From: JBHHWH01 sp046756405
GTDB lineage: Bacteria > Actinomycetota > Acidimicrobiia > Spongiisociales > ZC4RG35
Direction: 5' to 3'
Assembly (NCBI GenBank): GCA_046756405.1
Contig: JBHHWH010000022.1
Location: forward strand, 1 to 32,660
Length of the DNA: 32,660 nucleotides
The position numbers and the translations under genes are program-made. Each line of letters starts with the position of its first letter. Within the stretch, counting starts at the first letter, position 1. The notes beneath the pieces are model-generated. The model was not told the DNA's origin. It was given only the letters and a program-made list of their open reading frames with translations, and did no database searches. Below, piece after piece: positions 1 through 8,078 of the stretch.

Positions 1-2
1 CG

Positions 3-572
3 AAACGCGTCGCCACCATCGAAGCCGCCGGCCGCCAACGTGTGCCCTTCACCACAGGGATCCTGGTCGGGATAGGAGAGAAGCCGGTCGAGATCGTCGA
101 CTCGCTCTTTGCCCTGGTCGACCTGGCGAAGCAGACCGGTGCGATCCAGGAGGTGATCCTCCAGAACTTTCGGGCCAAGGCCAATACGCCTATGCGGCGC
201 TCGCCAGAGCCCGTGCCCCGCTGGTTCGCCCGGGTCGTCGCCCTGGCACGGTGGATTCTCGGCGCCGAGGCCAACGTCCAGGTGCCTCCAAACCTCACCG
301 AGCACTACGAGATCTATCTGGATGCCGGGATCAACGACTGGGGAGGGGTGTCGCCGCTGACCATCGACTGGGTGAACCCGGAAGCTCCCTGGCCGCATCT
401 GGCCGACCTGGAAGCCAGGACCGCCGCGACCGGTTTCGAACTCCGACCCAGACTGCCCGTCTACCCGGAGTACATCGATGATGAATGGATCCACCCGGGT
501 CTGATCGAAGACGTGCGGGCTGCCGTCGATAGCGACGGCCTGGTACCCAAACCTCTGGAGGCGACAGCGTGA
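3..572 (+). CDS. cofG: FO synthase subunit 1, CofG (5' truncated by window edge)
   Basis: This is the C-terminal ~190 residues of the radical SAM enzyme that, with CofH, makes FO (7,8-didemethyl-8-hydroxy-5-deazariboflavin), the chromophore of coenzyme F420, from tyrosine and 5-amino-6-ribitylaminouracil. The reading frame is open from base 3, so the radical SAM cysteine motif lies outside the window. Family-typical blocks are visible: PFTTGILVGIGE near the start, then VILQNFRAKANTPM, and later INDWGGVSPLTIDWVNPE. The stop overlaps the GTG of cofH by 4 nt (GTGA), which suggests translational coupling. In many actinobacteria the two halves are one protein, FbiC; here they are separate but adjacent. 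Identification is secure. Confidence 0.93.
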   Translation, partial: KRVATIEAAGRQRVPFTTGILVGIGEKPVEIVDSLFALVDLAKQTGAIQEVILQNFRAKANTPMRRSPEPVPRWFARVVALARWILGAEANVQVPPNLTEHYEIYLDAGINDWGGVSPLTIDWVNPEAPWPHLADLEARTAATGFELRPRLPVYPEYIDDEWIHPGLIEDVRAAVDSDGLVPKPLEATA

Positions 573-2434
573 GGAAGGTTACGTATCTGCGGGTGAGGCC
601 CGCAGAGATGCTGGGCGAGCCCACCGCGGTGAGCCGTCGTCGGGAAGGTACTACCACGGTGGAGATCCACGCTCCCACCGAGGCGGATCTCGCCGCCGCG
701 GCGAAGGGTGACGTTCTCGTGGCGGGAAGCTCGCCCGAAGGCCCGGAGCCGGCAACGTGGGTGGTGGGTCCTGAAGTCGCCCTGTCGTTGGCAGAAGCCG
801 GGGTGGTTCCGTGGCGTCTGACCCTGGTCGATGAGGGATCTCGGGAGCAGGTTCTCGATGCCCTAGCCCGGACACGGCCCGCCTTTCTCCGCACCGCCCG
901 CTCCCGGGTCGCCGAAGCGGCCAGTCTCGTTGCTCTTCCTGGGGTCGACGCTGTCGTCTCGGTGTTCGTGGACGACCTGGACCAGGCCCGGCGTGCCATC
1001 GCCGAGGGGGCCGGGGACCTGCTGCTCCGCGACTGGGACGCCGGCCAGCTCGGTGAACTGCGTGAGGTCCTTCCGGGGGTTCTTCTCGTGGAGCGGAGCG
1101 CCTTTCCCATCGGCGTGGAGATCGACCTGGCGCGGGCAGTGCTGCCCGCCCCGGCGTTTACCGCCTGGCTCCATCAGACCGACGCGTCGGGGGTAGTGCG
1201 ACCCCGCTACGAGTGGGCCCCCGGCAAGGAGGTCGAACCGCCCGTTCCTGAGCGCCGGTTCTCCGCCGAGTGGTCCGACGAGGCCTGGGTGGTGGGGAGA
1301 CCTCCCGAAGGCCTGGAGGGGGCCGGGGAGCTGACCCCGATTCTGGAGCAGTCCCTGGAGGGTCAGCCGCCATCTGTGGCCGAAATCAAAGCCTTGTTCC
1401 GCGCTCGCGGCAATCAGGTGGACGCCATCGCCTGGACTGCCGACCAGCTACGCCGCCGCCGGGTTGGTGATCTGGTCACCTATGTGGTCAACCGCAACAT
1501 CAACTACACCAACCTGTGTTACTTCCGCTGCGGGTTCTGCGCCTTCTCTAAGGGGCCCCGCTCTCTCAATCTGCGTGGTGCCCCCTACCTGATGGGGATC
1601 GACGAGATCGTGGAACGAGCCCGTCAAGCCTGGGATAGAGGCGCCACCGAGGTGACTCTCCAGGGGGGGATCCACCCCGACTTCACCGGCAACTTCTATG
1701 TCGACGTGGTGAAGGCGATCAAAGAGGAGATGCCCGACATCCACATCCACGGCTTCACCCCCCTCGAGGTGTGGCAGGGTGCCGAGACGCTGGGGATCAC
1801 GGTGCGGCGCTTCCTCGAGGAGCTGAAGGAGGCTGGCCTGGGAACTCTCCCCGGGACGGCCGCCGAGATCCTCGACGACGAGATCCGGACCCATCTCTGC
1901 CCCGACAAGATCCGGACCGCACAGTGGGCCGAGGTGATGCTCACGGCCCACGACCTCGGCTTGAAGGCAACATCCACGATCATGTTCGGCCACATCGACC
2001 ATCCCCGCTCCTGGGCCAACCACCTGGAGGTGATCCGCGAGATCCAGAGACGTACTGGTGGGTTCACCGAGATGGTGCCCCTGCCCTTCGTACACATGGG
2101 CGCTCCCATATACCTGAGGGGCCGGTCCCGACCGGGTCCCACCTGGGACGAGGTAGTGCTGATCCACGGTGTCTCCCGAGTCGCCTTCGACGGGTTGATC
2201 GACAACATCCAAGCCTCCTGGGTGAAGCTGGGGCTGGAGGGAGGAGGGCGTCTCCTCGAGGCCGGATGCAACGATCTGGGCGGGACTCTGATGGGGGAGA
2301 TCATCACCCGCTCGGCGGGTGCTACCCACGGTCAGGAGGTAACCCCGGCGCAATTCCGTACTCTCATCGAGTCGGTGGGGCGAATCCCAGCGGAGCGGAG
2401 CACCACCTACGAGATCCTGGACCGGGTGGTCTAG
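569..2434 (+). CDS. cofH: FO synthase subunit 2, CofH, with a long uncharacterised N-terminal extension
   Basis: The C-terminal ~350 of 621 residues are CofH, the radical SAM partner of CofG in FO/F420 synthesis. The cluster C317-xxx-C321-xx-C324 follows the block YVVNRNINYTN, and typical downstream motifs are present (TLQGGIHPDF, LPGTAAEILDDEIR, PLPFVHMGAPIY). The GTG start overlaps the cofG stop by 4 nt. Residues 1 to about 230 are not part of stand-alone CofH, and the linker in fused FbiC is shorter. This part has alternating strand/helix character (for example VDAVVSVFVDDLDQARRAI, GDLLLRDWD) that could be an alpha/beta fold, but I do not recognise the family. The gene ends convergently with the HD-GYP gene, sharing CTAG. 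The CofH call is secure; the role of the extension is unknown. Confidence 0.92.
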   Translation: MRKVTYLRVRPAEMLGEPTAVSRRREGTTTVEIHAPTEADLAAAAKGDVLVAGSSPEGPEPATWVVGPEVALSLAEAGVVPWRLTLVDEGSREQVLDALARTRPAFLRTARSRVAEAASLVALPGVDAVVSVFVDDLDQARRAIAEGAGDLLLRDWDAGQLGELREVLPGVLLVERSAFPIGVEIDLARAVLPAPAFTAWLHQTDASGVVRPRYEWAPGKEVEPPVPERRFSAEWSDEAWVVGRPPEGLEGAGELTPILEQSLEGQPPSVAEIKALFRARGNQVDAIAWTADQLRRRRVGDLVTYVVNRNINYTNLCYFRCGFCAFSKGPRSLNLRGAPYLMGIDEIVERARQAWDRGATEVTLQGGIHPDFTGNFYVDVVKAIKEEMPDIHIHGFTPLEVWQGAETLGITVRRFLEELKEAGLGTLPGTAAEILDDEIRTHLCPDKIRTAQWAEVMLTAHDLGLKATSTIMFGHIDHPRSWANHLEVIREIQRRTGGFTEMVPLPFVHMGAPIYLRGRSRPGPTWDEVVLIHGVSRVAFDGLIDNIQASWVKLGLEGGGRLLEAGCNDLGGTLMGEIITRSAGATHGQEVTPAQFRTLIESVGRIPAERSTTYEILDRVV

Positions 2435-3006
2435 GCGCTCACCGGGAGGGGGAGCCGATCCATTACTGCCAGCTCCAGGAACGTGTCCACGACCTTGGGG
2501 TCGAACTGGGTGCCGGAGTTGCGGCGTATTTCCTCGACGGCGTACTCCACGGGGAGGGCAGGCTGGTAGGCCCTGTGGGAGGTCATGGCGTCGAAGGCGT
2601 CGGCGACGAGCACTATCCGGCTCATGATCGGAATGGCCTCTCCCTCTAAGCCGAAGGGGTAGCCCCGACCGTCGTAGCGCTCATGGTGGTAGAGGATCGC
2701 CTCCGAGACCTTGGGGTCGAGCTTGTCCCGGGTCATGGCGAAGCCCAGCTCCGGATGGCGTTGCATCAGGTCCTTCTCGTAGTCGGTGAGGGGTCCCGGC
2801 TTGCCCAGCACTTCAGGATCGAGATGGATCTTGCCCACGTCGTGGAGGACTCCAGCCAGGGCGAGCCGGTCGATGTCGGTCTCCGGCAATTCCAGGCCCG
2901 TACCCAAGTCGACGGACAGGTTGGAGACGCGGTGAACATGGCCATGGAGGTCCTCGATGACAAGCTCCATGACCTCGATCAGAATGTCCTTCGGCAACTC
3001 CCTCAT
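2431..3006 (-). CDS. Stand-alone HD-GYP domain phosphohydrolase
   Basis: A 191-residue protein that is almost entirely one HD-GYP domain, the family that hydrolyses cyclic di-GMP (some members act on other cyclic dinucleotides). Visible metal-site motifs in order: H25-RV, H55-D56 in LHDVGK, H84-P85, and the signature HHERYDGRGYP at 107-117. No receiver, GAF, PAS or membrane segment precedes it, so its input signal cannot be read from the sequence. I chose the ATG at 3004-3006 over the longer frame to 3087 because family similarity begins there and a purine-rich GGTGG lies just upstream. The longer frame would also run across the start region of the divergent gene. It converges with cofH over 4 nt. 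Confidence 0.88.
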   Translation of the reverse strand: MRELPKDILIEVMELVIEDLHGHVHRVSNLSVDLGTGLELPETDIDRLALAGVLHDVGKIHLDPEVLGKPGPLTDYEKDLMQRHPELGFAMTRDKLDPKVSEAILYHHERYDGRGYPFGLEGEAIPIMSRIVLVADAFDAMTSHRAYQPALPVEYAVEEIRRNSGTQFDPKVVDTFLELAVMDRLPLPVSA

Positions 3007-3082
3007 TGAGTCCACCCGCCAGAGTCTGACCGGAGATCCGAGGACTCTACATAGGCCTGCCGTCCCAAATGGGGACATGGGG

Positions 3083-3095
3083 CACAATGGGGTCC
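3083..3095 (+). promoter_or_regulatory. Possible leaderless -10 box (CACAAT) for the gene at 3096
   Basis: CACAAT at 3083-3088 matches TATAAT at 4 of 6 positions and ends 7 nt before the ATG at 3096. Five other genes in this window show the same arrangement. No clear Shine-Dalgarno sequence precedes this ATG, and no convincing -35 was seen. The match is weak on its own. Confidence 0.35.
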
Positions 3096-3719
3096 ATGGA
3101 CACCGCGGTCGCGCTGGTCGAGATCTACCTCCGTCTCAACGGTTACCTCACATTGTCGGAGTGGCAGATCCAAACCTTGAGCGAATCTGGCCAATGGCAG
3201 ACCCTCACCGACGTGGACATTCTGGGGCTGCGTTTCCCCGGTGACATCTATCTGGTTGACCTCCACGATCCCGAACAGCGAGAGGCGATGAGGATGACCG
3301 GTGAGTTGCTCACCCTCGTAGAGGACACCGTGGACGTCATCGTCGGCGAGGTCAAAGAAGGAGAGGCGGTTTTCAACCCGGCGGTCTCCCACCATCAAAC
3401 CCTGCATACGGCCCTCCACCGCCTCGCCTGGCTCTACGGAGAGGGAGACCTGGAGAAGATCGTCGAGGATCTAGGAGCCCATGGGGTCTGCTACACCCCG
3501 GCTCGGGGTGGAGGCACCATACGTACCCGACTGGTGGCCTTCGGCCGTGCTCCGGAGGTGACCCTCAACACCGTCCCCATCGGGAGGATCCTCAAGCGGC
3601 TCACGGCCATCTTCGAGACTCACGACAAGGTGCTCCGCTCGATGAGGTTCTCCAACCCGGCGGCGGCCACCCTGAACCTGCTGCACAAGACTGGGTTCCG
3701 GATCAGTCGCGACTCTTGA
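3096..3719 (+). CDS. Conserved-looking hypothetical protein, possible PD-(D/E)XK-type fold
   Basis: A 207-residue soluble protein that I do not recognise by name. The first ~95 residues show an order reminiscent of restriction-endonuclease-like nucleases: an N-terminal helix with E9 (LVEIYLRLNGY), a strand with D41 (TDVDILGLRFP), then a hydrophobic strand ending in E85-V-K87 (VDVIVGEVK). E...D...ExK is the usual catalytic order in that superfamily, although the D to ExK gap here (43 residues) is long. The C-terminal half is predicted helical and ends in LLHKTGFRISRDS. In-frame ATGs also exist at 3069 and 3087; I prefer 3096 because the conserved-looking part starts there and a -10-like box lies 7 nt upstream. 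The 3' end overlaps the convergent crotonase gene by 17 nt. Confidence 0.6.
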   Translation: MDTAVALVEIYLRLNGYLTLSEWQIQTLSESGQWQTLTDVDILGLRFPGDIYLVDLHDPEQREAMRMTGELLTLVEDTVDVIVGEVKEGEAVFNPAVSHHQTLHTALHRLAWLYGEGDLEKIVEDLGAHGVCYTPARGGGTIRTRLVAFGRAPEVTLNTVPIGRILKRLTAIFETHDKVLRSMRFSNPAAATLNLLHKTGFRISRDS

Positions 3720-4491
3720 GTCGTTCCACATAGGCCTCAACGGCTGAGGCGTGCTCTGGCGTGGAGTGGGCCGCCGCCTGGAGGGCAGCCGAGAACTCGA
3801 GGAACCCGTCCAGGTTCATGCTCCTGGCCTGGCGCAGAAGACGCTTGGCCATGACCACCGCCGGCCGGGGTTTGGAGGCGATTATCGTGGCGAGATACAG
3901 GGCTCGCGACTCCAGCTCCCCGTCCGGGACCACCTCGAGGAGAATCCCCATCTCCACCCCTTCCTCGGCGGAGACGGAACGGGCGGTGAGAGCCAGTTCG
4001 GTGGCTCGCTGCCAGCCCACCACCCGGGGGAGGAGCCATGCTCCACCGTCGCCGGGGATGATTCCCATCTCGATGAAGGTGTGGGCGAACCGGGCCCTGG
4101 GCGTGCCCAAACGCAGATCACAGCCGAGCACAAGGTCGAAACCGGCGCCGATGGCCGGTCCACCGACCGCGGCGATGGTGACCAGATCGGTGTCGGCGAG
4201 GATCCGGGTCAGCTTCTGAATCGTCCGTCGGTAGTTCTCGATCAGTTCGGCGGCATTTCCGGCGAACAGCCCTTCCTGAGCTGCCATGTCGTGGATGTTC
4301 CCCCCCGCCGAGAAGGCAGGGCCCTCGGCGTCGATCACCACCACCCCGATCTCGGCGTCGGATTCGGCGCTTTCGAAGGCTGCGATCAGCGAATCGAGCA
4401 GATCACCACCGGTGAGGGCGTTCCGGGTCTCCGGCCGGGCCAGTGTGATGACTCTGACTCCGCCCTCGCTTCTTGTCCGTACCGCGCTCAT
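3703..4491 (-). CDS. Enoyl-CoA hydratase/isomerase (crotonase) family protein
   Basis: A 262-residue crotonase-fold acyl-CoA enzyme. Visible landmarks are the oxyanion-hole loop FSAGGNIHDM (60-69), the second CoA/oxyanion segment IAAVGGPAIGAGFDL (106-120), and the segment FAHTFIEMGIIPGDGG (135-150). Aligned by eye with rat mitochondrial enoyl-CoA hydratase, the catalytic Glu144 position is D119 and the Glu164 position is F139 (E141 is two residues further on). Simple hydratase activity is therefore doubtful; an isomerase, lyase or other crotonase reaction is equally possible. The ATG overlaps the upstream btpA-like stop by 4 nt (ATGA), making this the last gene of the leftward set that starts near 6007 or further upstream. 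Confidence 0.87.
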   Translation of the reverse strand: MSAVRTRSEGGVRVITLARPETRNALTGGDLLDSLIAAFESAESDAEIGVVVIDAEGPAFSAGGNIHDMAAQEGLFAGNAAELIENYRRTIQKLTRILADTDLVTIAAVGGPAIGAGFDLVLGCDLRLGTPRARFAHTFIEMGIIPGDGGAWLLPRVVGWQRATELALTARSVSAEEGVEMGILLEVVPDGELESRALYLATIIASKPRPAVVMAKRLLRQARSMNLDGFLEFSAALQAAAHSTPEHASAVEAYVERLKSRD

Positions 4492-5279
4492 ACCAGTCCG
4501 TGCTCCCTGGCCGCGGCTACAAAGGCCCGGGCCCGTTCCGGGTCGACCGGGTTGCTCGCCTCTCCGTCGACCTTCAGCGACGAGCCCACGATCACCGCAT
4601 CCGCGACTTCGAGCAGCTTCCCCAGGTTGGTGACGTCGGCTCCCGAGCCGACCACGAGGCGGGTTCCGGCAGGGATGGCCGCCTTGATGATCGTGGCCTC
4701 GTGAATGTCGGGCTCGGCGCCGGTACCCGACCCGGAGACGATCAACGCGTCGGCCATGCCCCGGCCCACTGTGTCCGTGGCGACGATGCGCGGGTCGGTG
4801 CCCGGCGGAGGGGTGGCGTGCTTGACGGCCACATCGGCCCAGATCTCGATGTCGGGAGCCAGTTGGGACCTGGCCCGGGTCAGCTCGGCGGCCCGGCCGA
4901 CGATCGGGCCCTGGTCGGTGTACATGGTGCCGACGAGGACATTCACCCGGATGAAGGCCGCTCCGGTGGCCGCGGCGATGCCCAGGGCGGCGAGGGCGTC
5001 ATTGCGGAGCACGTTCACCCCGAAGGTCAGACCGCCGAGCTCGGTCACTGCACCCACCGCCAAGGTCATGGCCGCCACCGTCTCGGGAGGCACCCGATCG
5101 GCGTAGAAGGGGGCGTCCCCGAAGTTCTCCACCATCACCGCGGGGAAACCGGCGTCTTTGAGAGCAGAGGCGTCGGCCAAGGCCCGGTGGAGCACCTTCT
5201 CCATAGAGCCGCCGAAGCGGGGCGACCCCGGTAGGGGCAGAAGATGGACCATCCCCACGAGACGGGGGAGATCGGTCAC
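4488..5279 (-). CDS. BtpA/SgcQ family TIM-barrel protein
   Basis: A 264-residue protein of the BtpA family (COG0434). Cyanobacterial BtpA is needed for photosystem I accumulation; related proteins in heterotrophs such as SgcQ have no firm function. Family-like segments are MVHLLPLPGSPRFGG at the N terminus, DAGFPAVMVENFGDAPF, then FGVNVLRNDALAAL, FIRVNVLVGTMYTDQG and the C-terminal TRLVVGSGADVTNLG, which resembles a phosphate-binding barrel loop. The GTG start at 5277-5279 overlaps the upstream stop in GTGA, so I use it rather than the long frame reaching 5522. Photosynthesis is not suggested by anything in this window; a TIM-barrel enzyme on a phosphorylated small molecule is the safer reading. 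Confidence 0.83.
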   Translation of the reverse strand: MTDLPRLVGMVHLLPLPGSPRFGGSMEKVLHRALADASALKDAGFPAVMVENFGDAPFYADRVPPETVAAMTLAVGAVTELGGLTFGVNVLRNDALAALGIAAATGAAFIRVNVLVGTMYTDQGPIVGRAAELTRARSQLAPDIEIWADVAVKHATPPPGTDPRIVATDTVGRGMADALIVSGSGTGAEPDIHEATIIKAAIPAGTRLVVGSGADVTNLGKLLEVADAVIVGSSLKVDGEASNPVDPERARAFVAAAREHGLV

Positions 5280-6007
5280 AGGAAGGCCCGGGCCAGCTTC
5301 AGCGCTTTCTCGGCGTAGTCGCCGGTGACTTTGAGACGGGTGTTGGCGGGTTTGACACGACGGACGACGATCCGGGCCCAATCCGAAGCAGAGCCCTTGA
5401 TGAGCTGGTCCGTATCCTCGGGGCCGTAGACCCACTTGGCGTAGCCAGGTCCTATCACCTCCACCCGCACCGGCTCGTAGTCCTCGGCGGCCTGCTTGAA
5501 GGCGTAGGGGAGGGTCTTCCACCCCAGCCAGCAGATGTGGCGTATACGGGGGGTGTCCTCGACCTCGATGCCGAGGGTGGCGTAGATGTCGAGCCCGTGC
5601 ATCCAGGTCTCCATGAGGCGGTAGGTGGCGAAGGTCCGGGCGCTCATGTCACCGGCGATCCACTCGATCCTGTCGTCGCCGTTGATATGGGACAGGGGTT
5701 CGACTACCCGGGCTCGAGCAGCCCGCCACCACTCAATGACGTCCTGAGGACGCATCTTCCTGCCCCGCTCGATGGCCTTCTTCTTCAGGGCATCCAGGTC
5801 GGAGGCGGTCTGCCACTCCTTGATCGCCTCCCCTCCGGTGATGGAGTCCGCACCGAGGTCCTCGAAGTCGGCAAGGTGGGCGATCGTGTCCCGTACCGTC
5901 CAGGGTTTATTCGGCGTCACCAGGTCCCAGACCTTGATCGGGATTCGCTGAAGGGACTGATCCAGAAACTGCTGTTCGGCTACAAGATCGGAGAGGATGT
6001 CACGCAC
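5276..6007 (-). CDS. TIGR03084-type DinB-like metal-binding protein
   Basis: A 243-residue protein with a DinB/mycothiol-dependent maleylpyruvate isomerase-like N-terminal four-helix domain and a smaller C-terminal domain. The three metal ligands expected for this fold are visible: H44 (TIAHLADFED), E133 and H137 (METWMHGLD). The order and length match the actinobacterial TIGR03084 family, whose substrate is not established; relatives use mycothiol or act as thiol transferases. The GTG start at 6005-6007 has no Shine-Dalgarno but sits 6 nt behind TAAAAT, so it may have its own leaderless promoter inside the longer leftward gene set. Its stop overlaps the GTG of the BtpA-family gene. Confidence 0.82.
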   Translation of the reverse strand: MRDILSDLVAEQQFLDQSLQRIPIKVWDLVTPNKPWTVRDTIAHLADFEDLGADSITGGEAIKEWQTASDLDALKKKAIERGRKMRPQDVIEWWRAARARVVEPLSHINGDDRIEWIAGDMSARTFATYRLMETWMHGLDIYATLGIEVEDTPRIRHICWLGWKTLPYAFKQAAEDYEPVRVEVIGPGYAKWVYGPEDTDQLIKGSASDWARIVVRRVKPANTRLKVTGDYAEKALKLARAFL

Positions 6008-6019
6008 GTCACGATTTTA
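6008..6019 (-). promoter_or_regulatory. Putative leaderless -10 box (TAAAAT) for the DinB-like gene
   Basis: On the minus strand TAAAAT (6019-6014) matches the -10 consensus at 5 of 6 positions and is followed by 6 nt and then the GTG start. There is no ribosome-binding site. It lies in the 48-nt gap after the LOG-family gene, so it would be an internal promoter. Confidence 0.5.
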
Positions 6020-6055
6020 GCCCCTACCAGGCGGGTATTCCCAAGGCGGGGACCG

Positions 6056-7138
6056 TCACCAGGGCCTCTCCGCCTGTTCCTCGGTCATCGGAGTGGGTAG
6101 TTCGGTGGTGTCGGGAAGGTCCGCCATCTGGTTGAGGGCGTCGATGAGCTGGCGCAACCGTCCGAACTGGCGCCGGTCGAAGACGAAGGCGATCCGTTCT
6201 GTGTCCAGGGAGTCGCTGTCTTCGATCTCCTCTTCGGTGGGCTCCGTCCGCTCGATCCGCCCTTCGACGACAATGTCGGCGAAATCCCGGTTGAGTACCT
6301 CCAGTTGGTCGTCGTCGGGTGCTTTGCGGAGGCGGAGGATCAGCTTGCCACCGGCATAACGCTGCGAGTGGTAGTTGGAGTAGAAGCGACGAATGTGATC
6401 GCAGGCCACGGCGGCCTCGGTGGTGATGAGGAACAACGCCAGGTCCGGCTCGGAGATCATCCCCTTGGCTAGCTGCACGTCCCTGATGAAGTCCACCAGT
6501 GGATCCCAGAAGCCGGTGCCCTCGGCCTCCAGGAAGACGATGGGGTGCATGTCGCTCTTCCCGGTCTGTATCAGCGTCAGCAGCTCGAACCCCTCGTCGA
6601 GGGTGCCAAAGCCGCCAGGCAGGATGACGAAGGCGTGGGACTCCTTGACGAAGGCCAGCTTGCGGGTGAAGAAGTATTTGAAGTTCACGGTGCGTTCGTC
6701 GGAGAGGAAGTTGTTGGCCTCCGCCTCGAAGGGGAGCCGGATGTTCACCCCGTAGGAGTGGTCGGGTCCGGCGCCCCGGTTGCCCGCTTCCATGATGCCC
6801 GGACCAGCCCCGGTAATGACCCCCCAACCCCGCTCCGCCATGAGGGCGGCGAACTCCACGGTGATCCGATAGTTGGGGTCGTCTTCGCCGAGACGGGCCG
6901 AGCCATAGATAGTCACCTTGGGCTCGGAGTGCCGGGAGAAGACGAGGTTGGAGTACCTCATCTCCTTCAGGGCGGTGTTGATCAGCTTGAGGTCGCCTCG
7001 ACCGGCACCATCGCGGTGCAGTTTCAACACCGTGGTGATCATCTCAGCGATGAGATCCTGATTGTCGTTGTCGGCGGCGTCGGCTACGAGCCGGCGGACC
7101 CGCTCGTCGAGTTCGGTATTGCCCAGGTCGTAGGCCAT
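6056..7138 (-). CDS. LOG-family (TIGR00730-like) Rossmann protein
   Basis: A 360-residue member of the LOG/lysine-decarboxylase-like family, nucleotide 5'-monophosphate phosphoribohydrolases that in plants and some bacteria release active cytokinins or act on purine nucleotides. The two diagnostic motifs are visible: GAGPGIMEAGNRGA (110-123) and PGGFGTLDE (174-182). At 360 residues it is longer than the ~190-residue minimal LOG proteins. It has an N-terminal helical region of about 70 residues and a C-terminal acidic tail rich in Glu/Asp around residues 290-310. The ATG lies 3 nt after the stop of the upstream dehalogenase-like gene, so the two are co-transcribed. Substrate not predictable from sequence alone. 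Confidence 0.85.
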   Translation of the reverse strand: MAYDLGNTELDERVRRLVADAADNDNQDLIAEMITTVLKLHRDGAGRGDLKLINTALKEMRYSNLVFSRHSEPKVTIYGSARLGEDDPNYRITVEFAALMAERGWGVITGAGPGIMEAGNRGAGPDHSYGVNIRLPFEAEANNFLSDERTVNFKYFFTRKLAFVKESHAFVILPGGFGTLDEGFELLTLIQTGKSDMHPIVFLEAEGTGFWDPLVDFIRDVQLAKGMISEPDLALFLITTEAAVACDHIRRFYSNYHSQRYAGGKLILRLRKAPDDDQLEVLNRDFADIVVEGRIERTEPTEEEIEDSDSLDTERIAFVFDRRQFGRLRQLIDALNQMADLPDTTELPTPMTEEQAERPW

Positions 7139-7141
7139 GGC

Positions 7142-8035
7142 TTACATCCCCCAATGAGCCAGGGCCGCTTCGGCTACCACATCGCCCCATTCCTGGACGA
7201 AGTGGCCGGCCTCTTCTAGGACGAGGGGCTCGGGGCAGCCCCGGATCCGCTCCCGAACCCAGGGCATCACCGATGCAAGGACGGGATCGTTGGCTCCCAC
7301 CGCCATGAAGGCGCGGCCGTCGAACTCTTCCGACCACCAGCGCAGGGCCCGGGTTGAGACGTCGACCCCCTCCATGTCAGGAGTGGTGGGCACGATGGCA
7401 GGGAGTCGACGTACCCCCGCCTGATAGGAGGGGTCGGGGAAGGGGGCGTCGTAGGCAGCAACCTCCTCCGGCTCCAGGTGGGGGCAGGATCTCTTCATCA
7501 GTCGCCCCACCTCGAAGTCGGGATTGGCGGCCACCCAGTCTCTCCAGGCGATGAACCCGGGGGTGAGTTCGACGCCTACGGCGAAGGAAGTGTTCATGAC
7601 CAGCACGCCTTTGATCCGGTGAGCCATGTCGGCTCCCAGGCTAAGGCCAAGCAGCCCGCCCCAATCCTGAATCACGAGGGTCATATTCTGCAGGTCGAGC
7701 ACCTCGATGAAGCCGGTGAGTGCCCCACGGTGGAAGCCCCAGGTGTGGACGGTCTCGTCGACGGGTTTGTCGGAGCGGCCAAACCCGAACATGTCCGGGG
7801 CGACCACCCGCACCCCGGCGTCGAGGAACACCGGAATCATTTTGCGGAAGAGATACGACCAAGTGGGCTCGCCGTGAAGACATAGGAAAACCTCTCCCTC
7901 AACTGGTCCTTCGTCCACGTAGTGCATCCGCAGGCCCTCATAGCCGGGGATGCCCTCGGTGTATCTCGGCTCGTAGGGGAAGCCAGGGAGGTTGGCGAAG
8001 CGCTCTTCCGGGGTTCGCAGTGCGTCGATGCTCAC
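7142..8035 (-). CDS. Haloalkane dehalogenase-like alpha/beta hydrolase
   Basis: A 297-residue alpha/beta hydrolase with haloalkane dehalogenase features. The nucleophile elbow is VIQDWGG with D124 followed by W125, a halide-stabilising position. The oxyanion segment is HGEPTWSYLF (E56, W59), the likely acid is D250 (VGAND), and the base is H278 (EEAGHFVQEW). Length, spacing and the N-terminal TPEERFANLPGFPY match the subgroup related to Xanthobacter DhlA. Family members hydrolyse carbon-halogen bonds; some relatives have other substrates. GTG 8033-8035 is chosen because homology begins there. The only GGAGG directly abuts it, too close to serve as a ribosome site, while TACGCT lies 6 nt upstream, suggesting leaderless initiation. 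Confidence 0.85.
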   Translation of the reverse strand: MSIDALRTPEERFANLPGFPYEPRYTEGIPGYEGLRMHYVDEGPVEGEVFLCLHGEPTWSYLFRKMIPVFLDAGVRVVAPDMFGFGRSDKPVDETVHTWGFHRGALTGFIEVLDLQNMTLVIQDWGGLLGLSLGADMAHRIKGVLVMNTSFAVGVELTPGFIAWRDWVAANPDFEVGRLMKRSCPHLEPEEVAAYDAPFPDPSYQAGVRRLPAIVPTTPDMEGVDVSTRALRWWSEEFDGRAFMAVGANDPVLASVMPWVRERIRGCPEPLVLEEAGHFVQEWGDVVAEAALAHWGM

Positions 8036-8047
8036 CCTCCGAGCGTA
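8036..8047 (-). promoter_or_regulatory. Possible leaderless -10 box (TACGCT) for the dehalogenase-like gene
   Basis: On the minus strand TACGCT (8047-8042) fits TANNNT and is separated from the GTG by 6 nt. It falls in the 43-nt gap after the AAA+ gene. The match to the -10 consensus is minimal; the support is the repeated spacing at other genes in the window. Confidence 0.35.
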
Positions 8048-8078
8048 ACCGGGAGTGCCGGCTGCACGTTGAGGAGGA

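Noticed and set aside
1448..2353. 301-residue minus-strand ORF opposite cofH
   Set aside because: Antisense shadow of the CofH radical SAM domain with no recognisable features.
3069..3098. Repeated ATGGGG units before the 3096 gene as an operator
   Set aside because: The three short units have uneven spacing (8-10 nt) and may simply be chance plus alternative in-frame ATGs.
5280..5522. Long N-terminal extension of the BtpA-family frame up to 5522
   Set aside because: It lies antisense-free but inside the upstream DinB-like gene in another frame, and the extra residues are low-complexity Arg/Gly-rich. GTG 5279 in a GTGA overlap is the natural start.
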